From an uncultured Pseudomonadota bacterium (GTDB lineage Bacteria > Pseudomonadota > Gammaproteobacteria > Steroidobacterales > Steroidobacteraceae), in assembly GCA_903908265.1 (NCBI GenBank), contig CAIVRI010000088.1:1-64000 (forward strand): DNA of 64,000 nt, written 5' to 3'. A program made the translations under genes and the position numbers. Each line of letters starts with the position of its first letter. Within the stretch, counting starts at the first letter, position 1. Shown here piece by piece: positions 45,239 through 54,589 of the stretch. The notes beneath the pieces are model-generated. The model was not told the DNA's origin and did no database searches. It saw only the letters and a program-made list of their open reading frames with translations.

Positions 45239-46147
45239 TCACGGTTCAGGCAGAGCGGGTACGTTTCGCGCGGACTGTTGCCAGCCCGCACGCACGCTTG
45301 CGGTGGTCTCTCCGGCCCCATCGGCGCGCCATCCTGGTGCCCGGAAGATAAGGCCAAAAACCTCGCGTAAGGATTTGGCGTGGCGCAGATCGCGCGCCAT
45401 CGCCGCCCACTCATGAAAGGCGATCACAAACGGGTTATAGCTGCTGACGTTGTGCAAGATCCCATAAGTCACCGGTTCCTCGTCATTTTCAGACTCGAAG
45501 GTGCCAAACCAGCGATCCCAAATAATCAGCGCGCCACCATAATTGCGGTCCAGATAGCGCGGATTTGAAGCGTGGTGTACCCGATGGTGCGAAGGCGTAT
45601 TGAAAATATACTCAAACCATGCTGGAAAACGCCGGACCGCCTCCGTGTGCAACCAGAACTGATAAAAGAGATTGATGCCCTGCATCGTCAAGATCATTGC
45701 AGGCGTAAAGCCGAGAAACGCCAACGGTATCCAGGGCATCCATGTACCCACCGCCACACCGGTCCAGGATTGCCTAGCGGCGGTCGACAGGTTGTACTCC
45801 CGCGAAGAATGGTGATTGACATGCGCCGCCCACCAAAACCGACACTCGTGACTGATTCGGTGGAATACGTAATAGGTGAAGTCATCCAATAGCGCGAGCA
45901 ACACCCAAGCGGCAACCGTGGAGCCCATGGTCAGGAATCGGTGCGCGTACGCAAACTGCAACCCGCCGAACATGAGTCCGGCCAAGGCAATATTGACGGC
46001 GACGTTACCGGCGCGCATCGCCAAGGATGCCCAAGTGTCGCGCCATGTGTAATGCGCACGAATCACGCCATAGGCGCCGAGCCACGCCTCCAGCCCAATG
46101 GCCGAAAGACGTCCTAGCAACAACCAATACGTGAGGGATAGATGCAC
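45239..46147 (-). CDS. Sterol desaturase/fatty acid hydroxylase family membrane protein
   Basis: 302 residues, GTG start at 46147 behind AGGAGC. It has four to five TM helices and the di-iron His clusters HRISHECRFWWAAHVNHHSS (HxxxH, HxxHH) and HHRVHHASNPRY (HxxHH), with another His in FYQFWLHTEAVR. These membrane di-iron enzymes hydroxylate or desaturate lipids (fatty acids, sterols, carotenoids); the substrate is unknown. It follows the DUF1345 gene by 12 nt, so the two are likely one unit. Confidence 0.9.
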   Translation of the reverse strand: MHLSLTYWLLLGRLSAIGLEAWLGAYGVIRAHYTWRDTWASLAMRAGNVAVNIALAGLMFGGLQFAYAHRFLTMGSTVAAWVLLALLDDFTYYVFHRISHECRFWWAAHVNHHSSREYNLSTAARQSWTGVAVGTWMPWIPLAFLGFTPAMILTMQGINLFYQFWLHTEAVRRFPAWFEYIFNTPSHHRVHHASNPRYLDRNYGGALIIWDRWFGTFESENDEEPVTYGILHNVSSYNPFVIAFHEWAAMARDLRHAKSLREVFGLIFRAPGWRADGAGETTASVRAGWQQSARNVPALPEP

Positions 46148-46159
46148 GGATAGCTCCTG

Positions 46160-46831
46160 TTAAAACAGGCTGGCACTGATATTGATCAATAGTGCCAATA
46201 CCGTCGTATTAAATAAGTACGCCAGCGCACAATGCAGCAAGCCAATTCGCCGCATCGGCCGAGAGGCAAAAGAAACATCAGCCGTCTGACCGGATGTGCC
46301 GATCACGACCGAAAAATAAAGGAAGTCAAAATAATCGGGCGCGGCCTCTTCTGGAAAGAGCAACCCACCTCGTCCACCCCGACAGATCGCAGCATAAAAC
46401 TCATGGGCATAGTGCAGCGCAAACATGGTCTGTATGAAGGCCCAAGAGACCAAAACCGTTGCCCCAGCTAAGCACGCATGCAACACCCGCAGTAGCCCGT
46501 GCGTCTCCCGCACATACGTTAGTTCCATCGCGATAGCTGCGAGGCTCGATACGCCCGCCACCGCCACTAGGCCAAGGATCACCAGTTGGCCAACGTCCTG
46601 CAAGTGCGCACGCGAGCGCATGTGATGTTCACTGGAGCGACACATCATTACGGCGGCCAATATAAGGTAAAACAGCGTTCCAATATTCCACGCAACTAGC
46701 CATCGAGTCACCAGATGCTCCGCTAGGGACGCTGGCAACAAAAGACCTGAGACCACGGTGATTGCCACGGCGATGAATAAGCGGGGCCGAGCTTGGACGG
46801 TGCGTATCAGTGGATGATGATGGGCTGGCAT
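46160..46831 (-). CDS. DUF1345 family membrane protein
   Basis: 223 residues with five to six TM helices and the DUF1345 signature DYFDFLYFSVVIGTSGQTADVSF near residue 165, plus HYAHEFYA. Function unknown; the motif DYxDFxYFSxxIG resembles a half pore-loop of two-TM ion channels, and a channel-like role has been proposed only by analogy. It is directly upstream of the fatty-acid-hydroxylase-family gene. Confidence 0.85.
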   Translation of the reverse strand: MPAHHHPLIRTVQARPRLFIAVAITVVSGLLLPASLAEHLVTRWLVAWNIGTLFYLILAAVMMCRSSEHHMRSRAHLQDVGQLVILGLVAVAGVSSLAAIAMELTYVRETHGLLRVLHACLAGATVLVSWAFIQTMFALHYAHEFYAAICRGGRGGLLFPEEAAPDYFDFLYFSVVIGTSGQTADVSFASRPMRRIGLLHCALAYLFNTTVLALLINISASLF

Positions 46832-46878
46832 AGATTTCCCTCAATCAACCGATGCTGCGAATAACGCAAGGGGCCGGC

Positions 46879-47964
46879 TCATGGACCGAGGAACGGTTGC
46901 ACATTGCTGAGTGCGCGAGCGCGCGCATCCAGATCCATCCGATTGCACAACACAATGGATGCGACGTGACGGTCTGGAAACCAATCGATTGCAGCGCGAA
47001 AGCCCTGCGTCGTGCCAAAGTGCCAACGGCGCGTCAATCCAAAGGCAGGATCAAGAAACCAACCGAAGCCGTACGCGACCGGGCCACCAGGGTCAAGGTT
47101 GTCCTCGTCCGCTTGCGTCGGCCAGGTCGTTGCCGATCCATCAGCGAGCCGAACGGCTTGGAAAGCGAGTTCGCTATCGCCAGGCAATGCCGCACCGCGA
47201 TCAAGGGCCCGCAGCCACCGGGTCAGATCTGCAACGGTCGAATAAATACCGCCATCACCGCCGGTCGCTGAGGTGGCGCTCTGGTCCGATACGCGAAATA
47301 CACCTGCAGAGATCTGTTCATGACCAAACGCGCGCTGCGCGATGCGATCCTTGCCCGGCACGTGCAAGTGGGTCGAGTGCATCCCAAGCGGCGCAAATAT
47401 TCGTCGCTCCAGATAGTGGCCGAAGGATTCCCCGCTAACGGCTGCGACAAGCAATCCAAGCACCACATAGCCTGAATTGCTATAGGCCCAGCGCGCACCG
47501 GATGGAAACACCGGTGCCGAGGTGGCGGCCAGCAAGCGCAACACCGCCTGGTCATCTATCTGATGGGTCGGCGTATAGACAGGCCCACCACGCGCGGCTG
47601 CCGCGTCCATCAATACCTCGTAATCCGGCAGGCCCGCGGTATGCGTCAGGAGATGGCGCACCGTGATCGCGCCCATATACGCAGGCAGTCCTGGCAAGAG
47701 ATCCGCGAGGCGGCCATCCAACGAAAGGCGCCCGTCAGCGACCAGCGCAAGGACGGCCGCGGCAGTGAACTGTTTAGAAACCGAAGCCAAGCGAAATGCG
47801 GTGTCCGGCCCTAACCGTGCGGTGCCACCCAGGCGTCGTACACCCTGCGCGCCATCAAATACCACGGCACCATCACGCAGAACGCGTTCGACACAGCCTG
47901 GCGCGGGTACCGCCATCGCGCCTCCAGCCATCAGCGCAGCGACAACCACAGCGGCAGTGCGCAT
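46879..47964 (-). CDS. Exported serine hydrolase, beta-lactamase/class C PBP fold
   Basis: 361 residues from the ATG at 47964, which overlaps the upstream stop (TGATG); the ORF-track start 42 codons earlier lies inside the upstream gene. A signal peptide MRTAAVVVAALMAGGAMA is present. SxxK motif FRLASVSKQFTAAAV with the nucleophile Ser; YxN motif WAYSNSGYVVLG; third motif approximated by RRWHFGTTQGFRA. Family members include esterases, DD-peptidases and D-aminopeptidases; none can be chosen. It is translationally coupled to the beta-barrel protein, suggesting a shared envelope function. Confidence 0.87.
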   Translation of the reverse strand: MRTAAVVVAALMAGGAMAVPAPGCVERVLRDGAVVFDGAQGVRRLGGTARLGPDTAFRLASVSKQFTAAAVLALVADGRLSLDGRLADLLPGLPAYMGAITVRHLLTHTAGLPDYEVLMDAAAARGGPVYTPTHQIDDQAVLRLLAATSAPVFPSGARWAYSNSGYVVLGLLVAAVSGESFGHYLERRIFAPLGMHSTHLHVPGKDRIAQRAFGHEQISAGVFRVSDQSATSATGGDGGIYSTVADLTRWLRALDRGAALPGDSELAFQAVRLADGSATTWPTQADEDNLDPGGPVAYGFGWFLDPAFGLTRRWHFGTTQGFRAAIDWFPDRHVASIVLCNRMDLDARARALSNVQPFLGP

Positions 47965-49490
47965 CAAGGCGCGCCGGAAAATAGGGTTGTCCGGTAGCTT
48001 GCCGAAAGACCAATGACATGGGCGCTGAACGAGCCCTGTAGCGAACGCAAACGCCCGAGGGAGGCATGTACGCCCAGCCCACCCGGCCACTCATGACCGA
48101 AGCCGATATTCGCTTGCGCAACCGCACCGGAGGCCACCGCCACGCCACCGCCGCCGGCTGCGCCGACCAAAGCCTCCGCCTCGAAGTCGATGCCGGCCAG
48201 CAGACCCTGACGAAAGCCAACGCCAATCAACCCGGTCATGTACGCACCGCTCTGACCACGATAAGCCGCAAGACCTTGGCCCGTCAGATACCATTGTGGG
48301 CTGAGCGCATAGTCTGCCTGCAAGCCGAGAACGCCGATATCAGGTATCGGCCGGGTCGACCACGACGCGCTGGCCGCTTGATAACGCTGTTCCGTCACGC
48401 GGATCCGTACTGGGTGTGCTTGAAGATCTGTGGACGCATGCGCGGCAACGGTCACCGGATGTGCGGGCCCAAAACGGTGCTGCAAACCGAGCGTGAGCCC
48501 GTCCGCGGCAAAATGCCCCCCGGGAGCCTTCAGGCGTTCGACGCCCAACCACAGCGCGTCCGTATCATCAAAGCGCCACTCTGCGCCCAGATGCGCTGCC
48601 CACAAGGCGCCACCACCCGTATCGACGGCGCCGCCACCGCCCGCACCCACCGAGACACCGCCATCGAGGGCCCAGCGCTCAGTGAGCGGCAACCGCAGAC
48701 CCAGACCGCCAAGGATCTCCATATAGCCGTTGCTGTGACCGTGTGCCGCGCCTGCGGCCTCGACCGAGTAGTACCACGGTCCTGTCAGAGTGCCACGCCA
48801 CTGCGCGCCGACGACTCCAAAATCAGTCTGCGTCGCACCTCCATCGGTAAGGCTGCCCGGACGGACCCGATACGGTCGGACATACACGCCCAGTTCAGTC
48901 GCTGAGAAGCGGTCGGCCTCCGGCAACTCATAACGGCCGCTTGGGGCGCCAATCGGCCCCGACAGCCCCTGAAAACGCCGCTCGAGGCCGGCGTACCACT
49001 GCGAACCGGTAATCGTGCCGCCGTTTGGAAAATCAACATGGCTTACGCCCGCGCGCAATCGCCAGTCCCCTAGCGCCCAACCCAAGCCGAGGGACTCGCG
49101 TACCAGTAAGCCGCCGCCAGACAGGCCGTACCCGCCTCGCCCGCCCCCCGCACTTAGGGACAAACCGGCCTCGAACGAGAGACTCCGACCCAGCGGGTAC
49201 AGGAACTCGCCGCCCACCCCGAGGGTAATAAAGCCGCCGCGCCGTCCCTGCACGGCAGCAAAACTATCGGCACCCCAACGCCAGTAGGCACCCAACTGCC
49301 GACGTAAATGTAAACCCGCAATCCCTGCTGTTTCATCTGCAGGCAACTGCCAGCGCTCGCCATCAATGCCAACACTCCAGCGCGTTTCAGTAGCGGTCAC
49401 CGCAACCGCCCCAGCAGTCGGCAGCGACAACAGCAAAACAGTCGCCAAACAAAGCATTAAGCACCGGTTCCGTCCGATCATAACGCGCAC
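47964..49490 (-). CDS. Predicted outer-membrane-like beta protein with three internal repeats
   Basis: 508 residues with a signal peptide (LMLCLATVLLLSLPTAGAVA). The mature protein alternates short Gly/aromatic beta strands, as in outer-membrane barrels. I see three repeats of about 120-150 residues, each with a Gly cluster followed by a strand/loop pattern: SLSAGGGRGGYGLSGGGLLV; SVGAGGGGAVDTGGGALWAA; ALVGAAGGGGVAVASGAVAQ. Each is preceded by 'G(L/V)G..(F/L)R..L' and followed by LG.(E/G)W ... G.F.A. I do not recognise a family. It does not end with a typical barrel C-terminal Phe (it ends TTLFSGAP). Coupled to the downstream serine hydrolase by TGATG. Confidence 0.75.
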   Translation of the reverse strand: MRVMIGRNRCLMLCLATVLLLSLPTAGAVAVTATETRWSVGIDGERWQLPADETAGIAGLHLRRQLGAYWRWGADSFAAVQGRRGGFITLGVGGEFLYPLGRSLSFEAGLSLSAGGGRGGYGLSGGGLLVRESLGLGWALGDWRLRAGVSHVDFPNGGTITGSQWYAGLERRFQGLSGPIGAPSGRYELPEADRFSATELGVYVRPYRVRPGSLTDGGATQTDFGVVGAQWRGTLTGPWYYSVEAAGAAHGHSNGYMEILGGLGLRLPLTERWALDGGVSVGAGGGGAVDTGGGALWAAHLGAEWRFDDTDALWLGVERLKAPGGHFAADGLTLGLQHRFGPAHPVTVAAHASTDLQAHPVRIRVTEQRYQAASASWSTRPIPDIGVLGLQADYALSPQWYLTGQGLAAYRGQSGAYMTGLIGVGFRQGLLAGIDFEAEALVGAAGGGGVAVASGAVAQANIGFGHEWPGGLGVHASLGRLRSLQGSFSAHVIGLSASYRTTLFSGAP

Positions 49491-49500
49491 CTAATCCTCG

Positions 49501-50790
49501 TTATTCATGCCGGTAAATCCGCCCTTCTTTCATGACAAATCGCACGTCCTCCAGGCGCCGCACATCCTCTAACGGATTGCCAAGTACCGCAATAATATCT
49601 GCAGACTTACCAACCGTGATCGACCCGAACAATTCCGCGTGCCCAATCAGATCGGCCGCATTCACTGTCGCAGACTGAATCGCCTGCATCGGCGTCATGC
49701 CATAGCGCACCATAAAAGCGAACTGGCGCGCGTTGATACCGTGCGGACAAACGCCCGCATCGGTTCCAAACGTCATCTTTACACCCGCCTTGACCGCCTT
49801 GCGAAAAGCCTGCCGCTGCAGTTCACCCAACTCTGCATCATGTTGCAAGAAATCTGCCGGCTCATCGCTGTTGCTCTGAATGCACTCTTCGTCATAGATA
49901 TCCATATCGAAATAGGTGCCTTTCGCCTTGGCTAGCGCGATGCTTTCGTCGTCGATATATTCGGCGTGCTCGACCGAAGCAACGCCGGCGCGAATAGCAT
50001 TTTTGATCCCCTCTAGGGCGTGCGCATGCGCCGCCACTTTGAGACCGAAACTCGCCGCTTCCTGTACTGCCGCTGACAGCTCCTCCGGCGTGAACTCGAT
50101 GCTCTTGGGGTTACTACCATGCGTCAGCACGGCACCGGTCGATAGCAGTTTAATGTGATCGGCGCCCTGATGGACGAGATCGCGCACCTTCGCACGCACC
50201 TCCCACGGACCGTTCGCCTCGCCGTAATGCAGCGAGGCTGGCATGGGAATGTCATTGGCAAGTCCCGTCATCGCTCCAGCACCACCCGTGATGGTCAGAT
50301 AGGCGCCTGCCACATACATGCGCGGACCCTCAACGTAACCCTTCGCGATCGCATCACGCAGCGCGATGTCATTGAGCGCGCGGTAGGAACCCACATCACG
50401 CACCGTGGTAAAACCGGCCTGCAGGGTCGCTTTGGCATTCGGGATGGCCGAATACGCAATTTCGACGGCCGAGTAGCGCAAGGTTTCATAAGGATCTGGC
50501 AGATTTGGCATGTCTGCCAAGTGCGTATGGCAGTCGATTAGGCCAGGCACGAGTGTTGAATCCCCGAGTTCAACCAGCGTCGCGCCGGCCGGCACAATGG
50601 AGCGGTCGCCGACCGCCATAATGCGGCCGGCACGCACGACCACCCAGGCATCTTGGACGAGTCGCGCGCCCACCACATCCACGAGGCGCGCCGCATGTAA
50701 CGCAGTCACAGCCGGATCAGGCAGCGTGGCCGCGTGCGCAGACACGAAGAAAAAAATGCTGCACGCTGCGATACAGATCGGTCGAGTCAT
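49501..50790 (-). CDS. Exported Xaa-Pro dipeptidase-like amidohydrolase
   Basis: 429 residues from the ATG at 50790 (MTRPICIAACSIFFFVSAHA, a signal peptide) behind GGGGT; the track start is four codons earlier. Metal motif VPGLIDCHTHLADM, carboxylated-Lys candidate DHIKLLSTGA, His ligands VAAHAHALEG and VEHAEYID, Asp in MTFGTDAGVCPHG. Characterised relatives (the Sgx9260/CC2672 type) hydrolyse Xaa-Pro, Xaa-Arg or Xaa-Lys dipeptides. It is paralogous to the gene at 1803-3119. It lies 10 nt after the barrel gene start boundary on the same strand, possibly co-transcribed with it and downstream of the ureohydrolase. Confidence 0.87.
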   Translation of the reverse strand: MTRPICIAACSIFFFVSAHAATLPDPAVTALHAARLVDVVGARLVQDAWVVVRAGRIMAVGDRSIVPAGATLVELGDSTLVPGLIDCHTHLADMPNLPDPYETLRYSAVEIAYSAIPNAKATLQAGFTTVRDVGSYRALNDIALRDAIAKGYVEGPRMYVAGAYLTITGGAGAMTGLANDIPMPASLHYGEANGPWEVRAKVRDLVHQGADHIKLLSTGAVLTHGSNPKSIEFTPEELSAAVQEAASFGLKVAAHAHALEGIKNAIRAGVASVEHAEYIDDESIALAKAKGTYFDMDIYDEECIQSNSDEPADFLQHDAELGELQRQAFRKAVKAGVKMTFGTDAGVCPHGINARQFAFMVRYGMTPMQAIQSATVNAADLIGHAELFGSITVGKSADIIAVLGNPLEDVRRLEDVRFVMKEGRIYRHE

Positions 50791-50954
50791 CGCATACCCC
50801 ATTTTTTCTGTCTTTGTTTTCTTAAGAGCACATCAACGCATCGCACTGCGAATTGGATGCACGTTCCGCGCACATCCGTAAGCCGCGCAACCGCCACGCC
50901 ATCGACTGAGCGCAGCGTCCACTTCGGCACCGCTGCGCCCGGCCAAGCCTCCGA

Positions 50955-51929
50955 TCAGCCGCCGCGACCAAAACGACTGTCAGCGACCAAGCAGAGAATC
51001 TCATACATCATGCTGGCACCAACGAGAGCGGTATTGCCGGAAGGATCGTAAGGAGGAGACACCTCCACTACGTCACCGCCAATGTAGTGCAATCCGCGCA
51101 GACCATACATCAAGCGCTGCGCCTCGATCGTGGTGATGCCACCGACCTCTGGCGTGCCTGTTCCCGGCGTGTAGACCGGATCCAAACCGTCGACATCGAA
51201 GGTAAAATAGACAGGCCCCGTGCCAACCACACGCCGCACCTCAGCGATCACCGCATCGACACCGATACGCGAAAACTCTTCCATGAAGACGACACGCATG
51301 CCGCTCTTCTCGGAATACTCGATGCCGTCCATAAAGTTCTGACCGCCACGAATACCGATCTGAATCGTCCGCTTCGGATCAATCAGTCCGTCTTCTACCG
51401 CGAGCCGGAATGGCGCCGCGTGCGTGAACTTGGAGCCAAATACTTCACCCCACGTGTCCGTGTGCGCATCGATATGAATGAGGCCCACAGGCCCATCCTG
51501 CACAATGCCTTTCAGAATTGGGTAGGTCACAAAGTGATCGCCGCCGGCAGAAACCGGAATCACGCCGGCCGCATGCACTTTGCGATAAAACGCAGTGATG
51601 TCCTCTATTTGCGAGGGCAAGTCGTAACGACTGGAGAAACGGACGTCCCCCAAATCGCCAATCCGGCACAGCTCATAGGGATTCAGACGCATACCGATAT
51701 TGAAGGCGCGCATAAAACTCGACTGATTGCGAATCTCGCGCGGACCATGTCGAGCCCCTGGACGGTTGGTCACGCCCAGATCAGTTGGCACCCCGATCAG
51801 TCCAATATCCACGTCTGCCAAAGAACCCACCAACGGCGCCCGCATAAAGGTCGCAATGTCCGTATAACGCGGCTCGCGCATGGGCTGGTATTCGACCCCA
51901 TCAACGGGGCCACGCTTCTCATAAGTCAT
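50955..51929 (-). CDS. Ureohydrolase (agmatinase/guanidino-acid hydrolase family)
   Basis: 324 residues from the ATG at 51929 (MTYEKRGPVDGVEYQP), 4 nt after the symporter stop. The ureohydrolase manganese motifs are complete: SAGGDHFVTYPIL, LIHIDAHTDTWGE and YFTFDVDGLDPVYTPGTGTPE. The sequence VEVSPPYDPSGNTALVGA resembles guanidinobutyrase/guanidinopropionase (GbuA/GpuA) more than biosynthetic SpeB. The adjacent sodium symporter supports a catabolic role on an imported guanidino compound releasing urea. Substrate remains to be shown. Confidence 0.9.
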   Translation of the reverse strand: MTYEKRGPVDGVEYQPMREPRYTDIATFMRAPLVGSLADVDIGLIGVPTDLGVTNRPGARHGPREIRNQSSFMRAFNIGMRLNPYELCRIGDLGDVRFSSRYDLPSQIEDITAFYRKVHAAGVIPVSAGGDHFVTYPILKGIVQDGPVGLIHIDAHTDTWGEVFGSKFTHAAPFRLAVEDGLIDPKRTIQIGIRGGQNFMDGIEYSEKSGMRVVFMEEFSRIGVDAVIAEVRRVVGTGPVYFTFDVDGLDPVYTPGTGTPEVGGITTIEAQRLMYGLRGLHYIGGDVVEVSPPYDPSGNTALVGASMMYEILCLVADSRFGRGG

Positions 51930-51933
51930 AGGA

Positions 51934-53325
51934 TCAGGCTTCCATAACGGCGTGATGAATCGACTCACGCGGACCAAACACGCTTAAAAGAACGAACACG
52001 ATCAAACTGGTTGCGGAACCGATATAGATGGGCCAGTCCGAATCTATACCCTCCACAACCAGCAAACCGACGACCACGACCGCGCTCACCGCGATCGATA
52101 CCATCGCGGCCAATTCGGTCCCTCGTCGCCACAACATGGCGCCAATGACCGGCACAAACAAGGAACCGACCAGGAAGTCATAGGCGATCGTAATCGCGGC
52201 AATCACATCCTTGGTCTGGGTTGCCACGATCGTCATCAGCACACCACACAGCATGGTGAGCACCCGACTCTGGAATACAGAACCACGTCCACTCTGGGCG
52301 CGCAACGGCAACATGACGTCCTCGAGCAGCACGGTCGAGGTGGCCAAGAGACAAGCTGAGGCGGTCGACATCATGGCGGCCAAAGCTGCCGCAAGCACGA
52401 GGCCACGTAGACCGACCGGCAGCACGGCATTGACCGCATACGCAAAGGCGGAATCAGGATCTGCCAAGGGGGGCAGGAAGACGTGGGCCGCTGCGCCAAT
52501 CAGTCCGCCGGCTGCCGCATACACGAAGCAATAAACGCCCACCAAGATACCGCCGGTGCGGGCGACTTTAAGATTCTTGGCAGTAAAGACGCGCTGCCAG
52601 ACGTCCTGCCCGATGATGATGCCGAAGAAATACAGGATAAAGAACGAAAAAATCTTTGCCTTACCGATGTGGCCAAAATCAAGAAAGCCCGTCGGCAACC
52701 GCGCCGCCATGCCGGCAAAGCCACCGGCGTGCAGAATGGAGGCCGGTAGCAGCACGAATAAGATCCCTATGGTCTTGATCACAAATTGCACGATGTCGGT
52801 AATGGTCAGCGACCACATTCCACCCATCACCGAGTAGGCCACCATGACCACGCTCGAGAGCAAGATTGCCTGGGTACGCGGAATTCCGACAATGACTTCC
52901 ATCACGGCGCCGACCGCAATCGTCGCGGTCACCGCGACCATGAAATCGTAGGCAGCCATCACCAGGCCACCCGCAATGCGGACCCGCTTAGAGAACCGCC
53001 GGCCGAGCAACTCCGGCACGGTCACCAGATTCATATTCAGAATTTTGGGGACGAAGAACACGCTCAAAACCAGAATACCGAGCCCATACATGAAGACGAG
53101 CCACATGCCTGAGAGGCCGTACTGGTAGCCGAGTTTCACGCCGCCTACCGTAGAGGCACCCCCGAGCACAATCGCCGCCAGAGTCCCGGCGTAGAGCAGC
53201 AGGCCGACGCTGCGGCCGGCCACCAAGAACTCCTCTTGGCTGGTGATTTTTCGCTTGGCCCAAAAGCCGGTCAGCAGGATGCCGAGCATGTAGACCGCCA
53301 TCACACAGAAATCGATCGTAACCAT
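51934..53325 (-). CDS. Sodium:solute symporter (SSS family)
   Basis: 463 residues, 12-13 TM helices. SSS hallmarks are FLVAGRSVGLLLYAGTLAAIVLGGASTVGG near the N-terminus and the conserved ALAAMMSTASACLLATSTVLLEDVM sodium-site helix. AGGTGGAG precedes the ATG. It is first in a unit with the ureohydrolase and probably imports its substrate (guanidino acid, polyamine-like or amino acid). Confidence 0.92.
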   Translation of the reverse strand: MVTIDFCVMAVYMLGILLTGFWAKRKITSQEEFLVAGRSVGLLLYAGTLAAIVLGGASTVGGVKLGYQYGLSGMWLVFMYGLGILVLSVFFVPKILNMNLVTVPELLGRRFSKRVRIAGGLVMAAYDFMVAVTATIAVGAVMEVIVGIPRTQAILLSSVVMVAYSVMGGMWSLTITDIVQFVIKTIGILFVLLPASILHAGGFAGMAARLPTGFLDFGHIGKAKIFSFFILYFFGIIIGQDVWQRVFTAKNLKVARTGGILVGVYCFVYAAAGGLIGAAAHVFLPPLADPDSAFAYAVNAVLPVGLRGLVLAAALAAMMSTASACLLATSTVLLEDVMLPLRAQSGRGSVFQSRVLTMLCGVLMTIVATQTKDVIAAITIAYDFLVGSLFVPVIGAMLWRRGTELAAMVSIAVSAVVVVGLLVVEGIDSDWPIYIGSATSLIVFVLLSVFGPRESIHHAVMEA

Positions 53326-53488
53326 CGAAACTCCACCTGTCGTCAGCCGGGCGTCGACACTATCCCGATCAGCGACGGACTACCACCCCCCGCAAACCCT
53401 TGGATCGGATGCGGGAGCGTGAGGCCTCGTCACGAAGTCGTAGCATCTCCGTGGCCTAATTGTCGTATTTGGCGCCCAGCGAGTGTAT

Positions 53489-54547
53489 ATGAGCGAGCCA
53501 CAGCAACCGACGCCGACCCCGCCCTATACGATGTCCGACCCGACCGTACCGGCGGCGCAACAGTGGCTGATCCGCGCCCTAGAGCGCGTCAGCGGCCAGC
53601 ATCACCTGCAGAAACTCTATGAAGCCTACCGCACGAGCGGGAAGGATTCGCAGAGTTTCTGGGACGACTGCATGGCTTTTATGGGCGTCAATTTGGATCT
53701 CGATGACAGCATTCTGTCGCAAATTCCGAAAACGGGCCCCCTGCTAGTCGTCGCCAACCACCCCTACGGGATTATCGACGGGCTGATCGCCTGCTGGCTC
53801 ATCAGCCAAGTCCGCTCAGACTTCAAAATATTACTGAACGAAGGTCGTTTTGTCCCGGAACTTGCAGCCGTAGCGATTCGACTGGACACCTCCGGCTCCC
53901 GCGAGGCCCAACGGGCGAATGCGAGCAGCCGCCTCCAAGCCCGTCGCCTACTAGACGACGGCGGCGTTTTGATCATGTTCCCAGCGGGTGGAATTTCCAC
54001 GTCACCGGACGCGTTTGGGGCGAGCCCGGCGGTCGACGCAACCTGGCACCCTTTCGCCGCGCAGTTAGCCGAACGGACAAATGCGCAGGTACTGCCCATG
54101 TGGTTTGAAGGACAGAATAGCCGCCTTTTCCAATTGGTCAGCCACTGGAGCCTCACGCTGCGCTGGGGCCTCCTGATCGGGGAGAACGTACGTCGCACGC
54201 GCCGCCCCATCCGTGTCGTACTAGGCGCCCCGATCACGACCGCGGAACTGCCCAACAACATCGACCGCACAGCGCTGGCGAAAGAACTCTGCCGGCGCAC
54301 CTACGCCTTGGGAGGCTGGCCCGACTCTTTCTTGGATGTCCAGGGGTCCTGGCCGGCACCGCTGCTGGCGAAGGCAGACCGACCCAAACCGCTCCAAGTA
54401 CTGACACAAAGTGCATCGATCCTACTGCGGCACCGGCACCGTCCCGCGTCACGCCGCTCGTTGCCAGCCCGTACCCGTCTCGCCGGCATACCAGCCAGGA
54501 ACCAAACCGTCGGGTCAGCCGGCAAGACTTCAGTTGCTCCCCGATAA
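53489..54547 (+). CDS. PlsC-like acyltransferase
   Basis: 352 residues from the ATG at 53489 (MSEPQQPTPT); the track uses a GTG two codons earlier. Residues about 75-240 are an acyltransferase domain: VVANHPYGIIDGLIACW (HX4D-type box I), KILLNEGRF, and VLIMFPAGGISTSP (box III, equivalent to FPEG). Similar proteins are annotated as lysophospholipid acyltransferase or haemolysin-like. The C-terminal 50 residues are Arg/Pro/Ser-rich and unlike the family, perhaps an unstructured tail or a shifted end. No operon partner precedes it; the phosphoesterase starts 42 nt downstream. Confidence 0.8.
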   Translation: MSEPQQPTPTPPYTMSDPTVPAAQQWLIRALERVSGQHHLQKLYEAYRTSGKDSQSFWDDCMAFMGVNLDLDDSILSQIPKTGPLLVVANHPYGIIDGLIACWLISQVRSDFKILLNEGRFVPELAAVAIRLDTSGSREAQRANASSRLQARRLLDDGGVLIMFPAGGISTSPDAFGASPAVDATWHPFAAQLAERTNAQVLPMWFEGQNSRLFQLVSHWSLTLRWGLLIGENVRRTRRPIRVVLGAPITTAELPNNIDRTALAKELCRRTYALGGWPDSFLDVQGSWPAPLLAKADRPKPLQVLTQSASILLRHRHRPASRRSLPARTRLAGIPARNQTVGSAGKTSVAPR

Positions 54548-54589
54548 GGCGCCCGGTAGCCTCGTCAACTCATCTGCCGAGGTCCTCTC

